Source of the DNA: Acidimicrobiales bacterium
GTDB taxonomy: Bacteria > Actinomycetota > Acidimicrobiia > Acidimicrobiales > Poriferisodalaceae
Assembly (NCBI GenBank): GCA_014239555.1
Contig: JAAZYR010000009.1
Span: 62,001-126,000, forward strand
Direction of reading: 5' to 3'
DNA length: 64,000 nt
The notes beneath the pieces are model-generated. The model saw nothing but the letters and a program-made list of their open reading frames with translations, made no database searches and was not told where the DNA came from. Made by a program: the position numbers and the translations under genes. The stretch's first letter is position 1. Each line of letters opens with the position of its first letter. Of this stretch, positions 7,637 through 15,605 are shown piece after piece.

Positions 7637-9340
7637 ATGACTACCGACCCGGTGTATGAGGCCTGCGTAGCTTTCGCTTCAGAACTCGTAGCCCAGGGTG
7701 TTGAACACTCCGTTATCTCTCCCGGTTCCAGATCAACGCCATTGGCGCTCACATTGGCCAACACTCCCGGACTGCGAACCTGGATTCGACTTGATGAACG
7801 TTCCGCTGCGTTCTTCGCGTTAGGGCTTGCCAAGTCGTCCAACAAACCGGTAGCGCTTCTATGCACTTCAGGAACCGCCGCCGCAAATTACCTTCCGGCA
7901 ATTACTGAGGCTCACTGGTCAGAGACCCCAATGATTGTCTTAACCGCCAATCGCCCCCCGGAGTTACGGGGATGGGGGGCTGGTCAAACCATTGACCAAA
8001 CCAACATCTATGGCAGCAGCGTTCGATGGTTCACCGAATTACCGATCGCAGACCAGTCGTCAACAATTTGGTTCCAACGAGCCGCGGCACGCGCTGTTCA
8101 AACCTCGATGGGGCTACGCCCCGGACCAGTACATCTTGACTGGCCGTTTCGAGAACCGCTCGAACCCCAAGGTGGGACCGACGCACTTCCACCCATGGAA
8201 CCACTATCTCTCGAACCACCCAAGCTAAGTCTGGATTTCCATGTTGCAAAGCGTTTAGCGACCGGTTTCGAGAACAAACCCCGAGGAATTGTTGTTGCAG
8301 GGCCAATGCACACTGGAACCAGATGGCGGAATGCGGTCCAAGATTTTTGCAGAAAGACCGGGTACCCACTTCTCGCGGAGCCACTTTCCCAATTGCGAGT
8401 CCTGGCAGACGACGTTGCGGTGATCAACCATCATGACCATCTGCTTCGATCTACATGGGCCGACGACACCGTGCCACAAATAGTGGTTCGGTTGGGAGGC
8501 GCTCCAACTTGCAAACCCCTGCGTTTGTGGCTGGAGCGGCATCGGCCCCCAATGACCATGTTTGATCCGTCGCACAGTTGGACCGACCCCAGTTTCACGG
8601 TTACCGAGATGATTTCTGCTGGGCCCGAAGGACTTCAATCAATCTCCGAGCTCATTAGTCCTCAAACGTCTGACCCCAATTGGCGGCAACAATGGCTCGA
8701 GGCTGATGCAAATGCGGCGGCGGTTATCGATCTGATTCTTGATAACGAAACACTGTTACAGCCCGCTGTCGCTCGAGAATTAGGGCGGCGGTTGCCAAAA
8801 GATCACCTGCTTTACGTATCTAATTCAATGCCGGTTCGCGATGTAGACAGCTTTTTGGAATGTCGATCTCATCCTCTTGTGGCACACGGGAATCGTGGCG
8901 CAAGCGGAATCGATGGAATGATCTCCAGTGCTGCTGGGGCCGCAGCTTCGGGCCGCCCAACAACACTGCTGATCGGTGACTTAGCTTTTCAGCACGACCT
9001 CGGTGGTCTGGTCGCCGCGATCAACGATGACCTGACGCTGACCATCATCGTGGTCGAGAACCAAGGTGGGGGCATCTTCGACTACCTACCAATCTCTCAA
9101 GTCGTTGACGCCAGCCTGTTCCAGCAACTCTTTACGACACCACAAACTCTGAACATCACCGAAGTCGTCGAAGCTTTAGGGATCGAACACAAACAAATAA
9201 CTGATCTGCAAACTTTGGCCGCTCACTTGGAGCAGCACGACGGACTGCGAGTGATCACCATCCCCATCGATGCTGACCTTGATCTGGAGCAGCACCGGCG
9301 AATTACTGAAGCCATTCAGCAATCAGTTACTTCGATATGA
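7637..9340 (+). CDS. menD: 2-succinyl-5-enolpyruvyl-6-hydroxy-3-cyclohexene-1-carboxylate synthase
   Basis: Thiamine-diphosphate enzyme that joins decarboxylated 2-oxoglutarate to isochorismate. The 567 residues give the usual MenD length. The N-terminal Pyr domain has SPGSRSTPL and the IRLDERSAAFFALG segment carrying the conserved activating Glu. The GWGAGQTIDQ loop is typical of MenD. The C-terminal PP domain has GNRGASGIDG and the GDLAFQHDLGG...ENQGGGIF thiamine-Mg motif. Co-directional with menF (4-nt gap) and menH (4-nt ATGA overlap), indicating one transcript. Confidence 0.96.
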   Translation: MTTDPVYEACVAFASELVAQGVEHSVISPGSRSTPLALTLANTPGLRTWIRLDERSAAFFALGLAKSSNKPVALLCTSGTAAANYLPAITEAHWSETPMIVLTANRPPELRGWGAGQTIDQTNIYGSSVRWFTELPIADQSSTIWFQRAAARAVQTSMGLRPGPVHLDWPFREPLEPQGGTDALPPMEPLSLEPPKLSLDFHVAKRLATGFENKPRGIVVAGPMHTGTRWRNAVQDFCRKTGYPLLAEPLSQLRVLADDVAVINHHDHLLRSTWADDTVPQIVVRLGGAPTCKPLRLWLERHRPPMTMFDPSHSWTDPSFTVTEMISAGPEGLQSISELISPQTSDPNWRQQWLEADANAAAVIDLILDNETLLQPAVARELGRRLPKDHLLYVSNSMPVRDVDSFLECRSHPLVAHGNRGASGIDGMISSAAGAAASGRPTTLLIGDLAFQHDLGGLVAAINDDLTLTIIVVENQGGGIFDYLPISQVVDASLFQQLFTTPQTLNITEVVEALGIEHKQITDLQTLAAHLEQHDGLRVITIPIDADLDLEQHRRITEAIQQSVTSI

Positions 9341-10143
9341 ACCTCACTTGTGATGGGGTTCGCTTAGAAGTCAGCATCTTCGGTAGCGGGGATCCGCTTT
9401 TGATCCTGCATGGCTTCACAGGATCAGCTGCAGCAATGGAGCCGTTAGCGGAACGACTAACTGGCCACAGAATCATGCCGGACTTAATCGGGCATGGCCA
9501 AAGCGAATCACCATCATCTTTAGACCCGTATTCACTGACCAACATCTCGCGACAACTCACTGCGCTACTGACACAACTTGATACCTCTCCCGCTCACGTT
9601 GTTGGCTACTCGCTCGGTGGTCGCGTAGGACTCACACTCGCAATAAACCACCCTGAGATGGTTAGTTCCCTTGCTCTTATCGGCACAAGTCCCGGAATTG
9701 CTGATGCTGACGAACGGCTCCAGCGCCTGAAAAGTGATCGCGTCCTAGCTGATTCAATTTCTCAAAAAGGAATCAGGAGCTTCGTTGATAGTTGGGTGGG
9801 TTCGCCGATGTGGACCAGCCTTCAGAGCCAATTAACTCCCCAGCAGTGGGCCGAGTCTCTTCGGCAACGTCGTTCTAGTCACCCTTTAGGCCTAGCGAAC
9901 AGTCTTCGAGCGAGTGGCACGGGAGCAATGCCGCCCCTGCACGAAAAGCTCAAAGATCTCGAGGTGCCGACACTCCTCGTTTCGGGAGAACATGACCAGA
10001 AATTCCGGGAAATCGCGGAAGAAATGGTGATGAAATTACCGCGCGGAGTTCATCGCGTTATTAGCGAATCAGGTCATGCAACCCATCTTGAACAAACCGA
10101 CGCGACCGCTACGGAAATCTTGGAGCATTTCGGATGCACATAA
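9337..10143 (+). CDS. menH: Alpha/beta hydrolase, SHCHC synthase
   Basis: Eliminates pyruvate from the MenD product to give 2-succinyl-6-hydroxy-2,4-cyclohexadiene-1-carboxylate. The 268-residue alpha/beta-hydrolase has an oxyanion segment LHGFTGSAAAM, nucleophile motif GYSLGG, an acid at GEHDQKF and His in SGHATHLE. The family alone would be vague; position between menD and menC, with 4-nt and 10-nt overlaps, supports menH. Confidence 0.9.
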   Translation: MNLTCDGVRLEVSIFGSGDPLLILHGFTGSAAAMEPLAERLTGHRIMPDLIGHGQSESPSSLDPYSLTNISRQLTALLTQLDTSPAHVVGYSLGGRVGLTLAINHPEMVSSLALIGTSPGIADADERLQRLKSDRVLADSISQKGIRSFVDSWVGSPMWTSLQSQLTPQQWAESLRQRRSSHPLGLANSLRASGTGAMPPLHEKLKDLEVPTLLVSGEHDQKFREIAEEMVMKLPRGVHRVISESGHATHLEQTDATATEILEHFGCT

Positions 10144-11081
10144 CGCTGAAAAAACGGGTGCTCCACCTTCGTAGCCCTCTCGTGACAGCGCATGGCAGCA
10201 CAACTGAACGGCATGTCATTGAAATATCTGTTCAAGAGGGAAATTTCTGCGGTTACGGAGAGGCCTCTCCCCTGCCAGGATTCGGTCTTGAATCTTTCCA
10301 GGAAGCTGAGACTGCCCTCAATAACTGGGCTCAGAATCCTGAACAGTTGCCTACGTCCCCCTCAGCATTAAGTGGGGCAGCAACTGCTTTGGAGTATTTG
10401 ACGTTCGCGAAACGCGGAGATTCTTTGCCTCCCGCATCGATCGCGGTGCAAGCACTAGTGGGGGCATCTGAAACTTCCGACGTTGAAGCCCATGTTATTC
10501 AAGCCATCGATGCCGGTTATCCCGCAGTGAAACTCAAGGTCGCCGCAGCCGCCACCGGCGTCGACATCGAGAGAATCCGCGTCGCCGCGAACCTGACCAA
10601 CGAAAAGGTCCTTCTTCGGCTCGACGCCAATGGTGGTTGGTCGCCCAACGAAGCATCCCAGGTGCTGAGTGCAGTTGCCGACGAGGAAATCGACCTCGTC
10701 GAAGAACCTACCCAGGACCCGTCTAACTGGCGCGCAATAAGCACACAAACCGGCATCGAGATCGGGGCTGATGAACACCTCAGTGGCTCACTTCAAATAG
10801 ACCATATTTTGGAACTCGAAGCAGCTCACACGTTCGTTTTGAAACCCTCCGTTTTGGGAGGCCCCAGCTTCACTCGCGAACTCGCTTCTCGAGCTGCCGA
10901 ACACAACATTCGGGTTTTAATTTCATCATTTCTTGATGGACCGATTGCACTCAGAGCGGCGCGAGATCTGGCACTTGACCTCGCTCCGCACGAGATTCAT
11001 GGACTGGGCACAGCGGCGCTCTTCGTAGATGAACTACCTGAGGATGTACGACCAGTCAACGGGCGTATCTTTCGCCAGTAG
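10134..11081 (+). CDS. menC: o-Succinylbenzoate synthase
   Basis: Dehydrates SHCHC to o-succinylbenzoate. The 315-residue enolase-superfamily protein has a catalytic Lys in VKLKVAA. Metal ligands sit in LRLDANGGW, VEEPTQDP and GADEH, and a second catalytic Lys in FVLKPSVLGG. It overlaps menH by 10 nt and ends the plus-strand men run. menE follows in convergent orientation after 24 nt. MenA and MenB are not in the window. Confidence 0.93.
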   Translation: MHITLKKRVLHLRSPLVTAHGSTTERHVIEISVQEGNFCGYGEASPLPGFGLESFQEAETALNNWAQNPEQLPTSPSALSGAATALEYLTFAKRGDSLPPASIAVQALVGASETSDVEAHVIQAIDAGYPAVKLKVAAAATGVDIERIRVAANLTNEKVLLRLDANGGWSPNEASQVLSAVADEEIDLVEEPTQDPSNWRAISTQTGIEIGADEHLSGSLQIDHILELEAAHTFVLKPSVLGGPSFTRELASRAAEHNIRVLISSFLDGPIALRAARDLALDLAPHEIHGLGTAALFVDELPEDVRPVNGRIFRQ

Positions 11082-11105
11082 CAAAGATTGAACGACATTT
11101 CGATT

Positions 11106-12203
11106 TCACAAAAGGTGCCGTTGTAACTTCCCTAATGCGGTTCGAGGGAGCCGATCCCTCAGCTCGAGACGGCGAGGGGCACAGTATCCAGGGAGCGAAA
11201 TTTTCACATGTTCGCGGATCGCTTCCATAGTTGGAGGTTCCGCCGAAGGTACGACTACCGCTGTGACAACTTGGCCCCACTCCGCGTCGGGGCGTCCAAC
11301 GATGGCGCACTCCGCCACCCCCGGCGCATTTTCAAGTACTCGTTCAACCGCGACAGGCCAAACATTCTCGCCACCTGTGATAATCATGTCGCCTTTTCGT
11401 CCGTAAACAGTGAGCAAACCATCACTGTCCACGCTGCCTGCGTCACCTGTGGGGAACCAGCCATCGTTAGTTCTCGGATCGGTGCCATCTCTGTAACACC
11501 TGAGGAGCATGGGGCATCGAAGTTGTATTTCGCCTTGTTGTATTCGAAGCTCAACTTCGTCAAGCGGACGACCGTCATAGACGACCCCACTGCCAGTTTC
11601 TGTCATTCCATAGGTCGCAACCACATTCGAGGGACGGCTCGACGGCACAGCCGAACCACCAACCAAGACCTTTCTGAAGAGAGCCGTATCAATGCGACTC
11701 ATTGCTGTGGGTACGAGCGAGACGAGGGTCGCCCCGTTGCGGGCGGCTTCGATTACTCGATCAGCGTCAAATCCGTTGTGCACTTCAAGAGCTATCTCCG
11801 AATGGAGAGCTCGAACTATGACCGAAAACCCTCCTACATGGCTCGGCGGCAGACAAGCCAACCACTTGTCGACATTGGCGTCAGCGCCAAGATAGGAATT
11901 TGTCGCGTGGGCGTTAGCGGCCAAGGCCTCGTGGGTGAGTACGACACCCTTAGGCGAACCTGTACTTCCACTGGTTGCGACAACCAACGCGTCTCCTGCA
12001 TCAACAGGTCTCCCTGTTACAGAAGTAACGCCCGAAGAATCAACGATCGCCGATACGCCCATATGTTCAATCAAGTCCGATTGCGATCGTTTGGGGAGCC
12101 GTTGATCCACCGGAAACACAGCATCGCCTTCGTCCCATACGCGTTGAACAACATCAACGAAAGAGGGCCCTCCGGGCAGACAAAGAGCGACGAGGCGATT
12201 CAC
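11106..12203 (-). CDS. menE: o-Succinylbenzoate-CoA ligase
   Basis: Activates o-succinylbenzoate with ATP and CoA. At 365 residues it is short for an ANL enzyme, as many MenE are. Motifs are VATSGSTGSPKGV, YGMTETGSG, DGWFPTGDAG, GRKGDMIITGGENV and the terminal RTALGKLQR lysine. It faces menC convergently and is transcribed from its own leaderless promoter (TAGCGT at 12211-12216, 7 nt before the GTG at 12203). It is therefore outside the MerR-led operon. A long open frame on the opposite strand (11208-12350) is a shadow. Confidence 0.92.
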   Translation of the reverse strand: MNRLVALCLPGGPSFVDVVQRVWDEGDAVFPVDQRLPKRSQSDLIEHMGVSAIVDSSGVTSVTGRPVDAGDALVVATSGSTGSPKGVVLTHEALAANAHATNSYLGADANVDKWLACLPPSHVGGFSVIVRALHSEIALEVHNGFDADRVIEAARNGATLVSLVPTAMSRIDTALFRKVLVGGSAVPSSRPSNVVATYGMTETGSGVVYDGRPLDEVELRIQQGEIQLRCPMLLRCYRDGTDPRTNDGWFPTGDAGSVDSDGLLTVYGRKGDMIITGGENVWPVAVERVLENAPGVAECAIVGRPDAEWGQVVTAVVVPSAEPPTMEAIREHVKISLPGYCAPRRLELRDRLPRTALGKLQRHLL

Positions 12204-12210
12204 CTTAGCG

Positions 12211-12216
12211 ACGCTA
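12211..12216 (-). promoter_or_regulatory. -10 hexamer of leaderless menE promoter
   Basis: TAGCGT on the minus strand, 7 nt upstream of the menE GTG (12203). It lies in the 21-nt gap after the upstream TSUP gene, so menE can be expressed independently. Confidence 0.5.
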
Positions 12217-12224
12217 TCGCCGAC

Positions 12225-12962
12225 TTAGAAGACTCGAACGAGAAGGCTGACCGTGCATACCGAAATTACTATGTTCACCGCGGTTTCGAATCGTTCCGAG
12301 TTCAGTCGACGCCCAATCCGTATCCCAAAGGGCAAGGCCATTGTGACTAGTGATGCCGCTAACGCTGCACCCCATAGCCGTTGGCTGGACCACTGACCGG
12401 TGAACGACAACGTCACTAACTGAGTTAAACCTGTGAACAAAAAAATGGAAGTGTTGGAAACTACGAACCGTTCGCGAGACACACCAAGGCCCTGGAACCA
12501 CGCAGCAACAAGAGGGCCCGAAATTCCCGTTGCTCCTTGAGCCACACCACAAGTCAACGCAACGGGCGCTCTCCCCCATCGCTGCACCCTTGGGGACCAC
12601 CTTGGCGCAGCAGAAGAAAATCTCCATGCGAGGAAGGCTGCCAAGATCAGTGCTAGCACCAAAAGAAGTGCCCGCTCGTTGATGCGAGGAAGCGCCCACG
12701 CTCCGAGGACAGCACCCACTGCGCCAAGCCCAGCGAACAGAGGCAAATGTTCCGCAAACCGGAGTTCGTGTCGATGTTCTCGAACCAACATCGCGTTACT
12801 TACCGCAGTTGGTGCCGCCATTATCACCACCGCGTCTTCAACCCCAACAAAAAAAGCGATCACCGGCACCGCTGTGAGCGGTAGACCAAGACCAGTTACC
12901 CCTTTTACTAACGATCCAAGTATTACTGCGAGCGCTACTACCAAAAATTCCAGGCCGCTCAC
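12225..12962 (-). CDS. TSUP-family membrane transporter (TauE/SafE-like)
   Basis: A 245-residue integral membrane protein with about seven to eight hydrophobic segments and the family's two-fold repeat. It has glycine-rich GLGLPLTAVPVIAF near the start and a QGATGISGPLV repeat motif in the second half. TSUP proteins move sulfite, sulfonates or organic acids; the substrate here is unknown. Its GTG start overlaps the psuG stop (GTGA, 12959-12962), so it is translationally coupled to a pseudouridine-catabolic gene. That makes uptake or export of a nucleoside-derived acid an inference worth considering. Confidence 0.85.
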   Translation of the reverse strand: MSGLEFLVVALAVILGSLVKGVTGLGLPLTAVPVIAFFVGVEDAVVIMAAPTAVSNAMLVREHRHELRFAEHLPLFAGLGAVGAVLGAWALPRINERALLLVLALILAAFLAWRFSSAAPRWSPRVQRWGRAPVALTCGVAQGATGISGPLVAAWFQGLGVSRERFVVSNTSIFLFTGLTQLVTLSFTGQWSSQRLWGAALAASLVTMALPFGIRIGRRLNSERFETAVNIVISVCTVSLLVRVF

Positions 12963-13858
12963 AATTTCGCTATCTCTAATGCAACCTGTGCCGCGATGTC
13001 GGCGTTGTGTTCCGCCAACGCGAGGTTCGCCTCGACACTGTCACCACCAGTTACTTTCTCTACCTCAGCGAGCACCACGGGGGTTATCTGAGGTCCCGAA
13101 AGTCCCCGGCTCTTGACCAGATCGAGGCCTTTTTCAATGGCGTTTGCGATTCGTTGCTCGTCTAGCTCCGCGTTACTCGGGATCGGCACAGCGAGGAGTA
13201 CGCCTCCTTGTCCTAGTTCACGTCGTGCGACGTGAATGCGAGCAGCTGATGCCGCGTCGTCGACGCGATATGGAACTTCTAGCCCAGAGTTTTGTGTGTA
13301 GAAGGCCGGAAAGTCATTGGTCCGCCATCCAACCACTGGAACTGAAGAGGTTTCTAGGTACTCCAAAGTGCGCGGTAAATCTAAAAATGCTTTAGCGCCA
13401 GCGCTAACGGTTGTTACTCCGTATCGAGCGATGGCATCTAAGTCAGAGGAAATGTCCCCGGTAATTTCGCTGCCCCGATGGACTCCACCAATGCCGCCTG
13501 TCGCGAACACCTGGATGCCGACTTGGTCAACGATGGCGAGACTCGCCGAAACCGTGGTCGCGCCAACCGGTAGCCGCTGAGCACTTGCGGCGGCTAGACC
13601 TCGTGCAGCCACCTTGACCGTAGCGCCCAAGACACGTTCCTCCATTTCTTCGGGAACTCCGGCCCAGATCACACCATCGATAACGGCTGTGAGTGCTGGA
13701 ACGGCACCCGCGTTACGAACTGCAGCGTTGCATCTAGTCAACGCTTCCAAATTTGCCGGGGACGGTAACCCCAAGGTCGAGAAGATTGTTGATTCCAGCC
13801 CGACCACCGCTGTTTTCGCAGATAGCGCTGCCCGTACTTCGTCGCCTACAACGATCAC
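12959..13858 (-). CDS. psuG: Pseudouridine-5'-phosphate glycosidase
   Basis: Reversibly cleaves the C-C bond of pseudouridine 5'-phosphate to uracil and ribose 5-phosphate. The 299-residue protein matches the IndA/PsuG family. It has VVGLESTIFSTLGLP at the N-terminus, AVIDGVIWAGV, TVSAGAKAFLDLPRTLEYLET with the active-site Lys region, and VGWRTNDFPAFYT. GTG at 13858 is preceded by a strong Shine-Dalgarno (GGAGG, 5-nt spacer). The kinase psuK is absent here. The divergent neighbour is uracil phosphoribosyltransferase, which would capture the uracil released. Confidence 0.95.
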   Translation of the reverse strand: MIVVGDEVRAALSAKTAVVGLESTIFSTLGLPSPANLEALTRCNAAVRNAGAVPALTAVIDGVIWAGVPEEMEERVLGATVKVAARGLAAASAQRLPVGATTVSASLAIVDQVGIQVFATGGIGGVHRGSEITGDISSDLDAIARYGVTTVSAGAKAFLDLPRTLEYLETSSVPVVGWRTNDFPAFYTQNSGLEVPYRVDDAASAARIHVARRELGQGGVLLAVPIPSNAELDEQRIANAIEKGLDLVKSRGLSGPQITPVVLAEVEKVTGGDSVEANLALAEHNADIAAQVALEIAKL

Positions 13859-13917
13859 TCGTACCTCCTTGGTTGCTCCAGCATGTCAGTCATGCGGCAT
13901 AAGGTCGCGCCTGCTTC

Positions 13918-13923
13918 TACTGT
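13918..13923 (+). promoter_or_regulatory. -10 hexamer of leaderless upp promoter
   Basis: TACTGT, 6 nt upstream of the GTG at 13930. No Shine-Dalgarno is visible, so the first transcribed base probably belongs to that GTG. Confidence 0.45.
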
Positions 13924-13929
13924 GTGACC

Positions 13930-14553
13930 GTGTTTACTGTCGTTGATCACCCCGTTCTATCAGCGTGGACTGATCGCCTTAGATCAACTGCGACCGGAGT
14001 CGAAGAGTTCCGGCGGCTTCTTGGGCAGGTTGGCCAGCTAATGGTTGGTCCCGCTACGACCGAATTACCAACAACTCCGATAACTATCGAAACCCCTTTG
14101 GCTGAGACAGCTGGACGAGAATTAGAGGGAGGCACACCAGTGGTGGTCTCGGTACTTCGCGCGGGGAACGGTTTACTTGACGGAGTGTTGCGGATTCTGT
14201 CGGATGCAGATGTGGGGTTCATTGGTCTTGTCCGAGACCACGAAACCCTTGAGGCCAACGAATACCTCGTGAAACTCCCCGCCCTGGCAGGGCGTCATGT
14301 TCTAGTGCTGGACCCTATGTTGGCCACAGGACACAGCGCTGTGGCAGCACTCAACCGGGTAGCAGCACAAAATCCGGAAAGCATCACCTTGATGTGTGTC
14401 GTCGCGTCGCCCGAAGGTGCCGAACATGTCGCCACACACCATCCATTGGTTCGTATCGTGGCAGCAGCGCTTGATGAAGGGCTCAACGAACTCGGTTACA
14501 TAGTTCCCGGGCTGGGAGACGCCGGCGATCGCCTGTACGGAACGTTGTCATGA
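13930..14553 (+). CDS. upp: Uracil phosphoribosyltransferase
   Basis: Joins uracil and PRPP to give UMP. The 207-residue protein is type I phosphoribosyltransferase fold. The PRPP loop is LVLDPMLATGHSAVAAL, preceded by VLRAGNGLLDGVLR, and the uracil-binding GLNELGYIVPGLGDAGDRLYGT closes the protein. GTG 13930 is preferred because it sits 6 nt after a TANNNT box; GTG 13924 in the same frame is the alternative. It is divergent from psuG, and its stop overlaps mtnA (ATGA). The context is base and pentose salvage. Confidence 0.95.
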   Translation: MFTVVDHPVLSAWTDRLRSTATGVEEFRRLLGQVGQLMVGPATTELPTTPITIETPLAETAGRELEGGTPVVVSVLRAGNGLLDGVLRILSDADVGFIGLVRDHETLEANEYLVKLPALAGRHVLVLDPMLATGHSAVAALNRVAAQNPESITLMCVVASPEGAEHVATHHPLVRIVAAALDEGLNELGYIVPGLGDAGDRLYGTLS

Positions 14554-15605
14554 AAAGCCCAACACCTCCGATCGAATGGGCTGACGACCACATCCGAATT
14601 ATTGATCAGACGCTCTTGCCGGGAAAAGTAAAAATTATTGAAGTGCGAACAGCTGCCGCCGCGGTTGATGCCATTAATCGTCTCGCTATTCGTGGTGCGC
14701 CAGCACTAGGGGCGTTCGGAGCGTTGGCATTAATTGTGGGCTTAGACGAACAGGCACCTTCGACTTTTGGAGATGCAACCGGGCGACTTGAAGAGTTACG
14801 AACATTTATTGGTGATGCCCGCCCCACCGCCGTCAACCTTCGTTGGGCAGTAGATCGGGTCATAGATAACGCTGTGTCCTCAACTGAGACCCTTGACGAT
14901 TTACGGTCTGCTCTGCTTGTCGAAGCACACAAAGTGGCTGAGGAGGACGCTGCGGCTTGCACAGAAATCGGCCGATTGGGTCATGAACTATTGCGGACAG
15001 CGATCACTATCGGGACTCACTGCAACGCGGGGCGTCTAGCGACGGCGGGGACAGGTACTGCGCTGGCGCCCATGTATGCGAAGGCTGAAGCGGGTGAGCC
15101 ACTTCGAGTTCTGGCATCTGAAACCCGACCTCTTCTCCAAGGAGCGCGACTTACGGCATGGGAACTCGATGACGCAGGCATTGACGTGACTGTTTTACCG
15201 GATGCAGCGATGGCCTCAACGGTGCTCTCAGGTGAAGTGGATGCATACATCGTCGGAGCTGACCGCATTGCAGCGAACGGTGACACCGCAAACAAAATCG
15301 GGACAGTTGCCCATGCTTTAGCGGCCCGAGAAGCTGGGATCCCCTTCTACGTGGCTGCGCCTACGTCGACAATTGACCCCTCTCTGCCCAACGGTACCCA
15401 CATCGAAATAGAAGAACGCGACGGAAACGAAGTCCATGAAATCCAAGGACAACGAGTGACCCCTGAAGGCGTGAACGCAGCCAATCCCGCGTTCGATGTC
15501 ACACCTGAGAATCTGATTACAGCGATCATCACTGAAGTTGGCGTCTTGCGAGCGCCCTTTCGGACATCTATTGCTGACGCCCTTTTACGAGCTGGAGCCT
15601 CCTAA
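14550..15605 (+). CDS. mtnA: S-methyl-5-thioribose-1-phosphate isomerase
   Basis: Isomerises 5-methylthioribose 1-phosphate (or 5-deoxyribose 1-phosphate) to the ribulose form. The 351 residues are full-length for MtnA/aIF2B-like proteins. The catalytic pair is C158 (GTHCNAG) and D238 (VGADRI), at the positions expected from the B. subtilis enzyme. Other family blocks are AINRLAIRGAPALG and DTANKIGT. It overlaps upp by 4 nt and abuts the aldolase/dehydrogenase fusion. The rest of the classical methionine salvage route (mtnB, mtnC, mtnD) is absent, which favours an aldolase shunt. Confidence 0.95.
   Translation: MKSPTPPIEWADDHIRIIDQTLLPGKVKIIEVRTAAAAVDAINRLAIRGAPALGAFGALALIVGLDEQAPSTFGDATGRLEELRTFIGDARPTAVNLRWAVDRVIDNAVSSTETLDDLRSALLVEAHKVAEEDAAACTEIGRLGHELLRTAITIGTHCNAGRLATAGTGTALAPMYAKAEAGEPLRVLASETRPLLQGARLTAWELDDAGIDVTVLPDAAMASTVLSGEVDAYIVGADRIAANGDTANKIGTVAHALAAREAGIPFYVAAPTSTIDPSLPNGTHIEIEERDGNEVHEIQGQRVTPEGVNAANPAFDVTPENLITAIITEVGVLRAPFRTSIADALLRAGAS

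Noticed and set aside
11208-12350. A 380-codon open frame on the plus strand
   Set aside because: It lies antisense to menE, which has all ANL motifs; the translated product is Arg/Cys/Ser-rich without domain resemblance.
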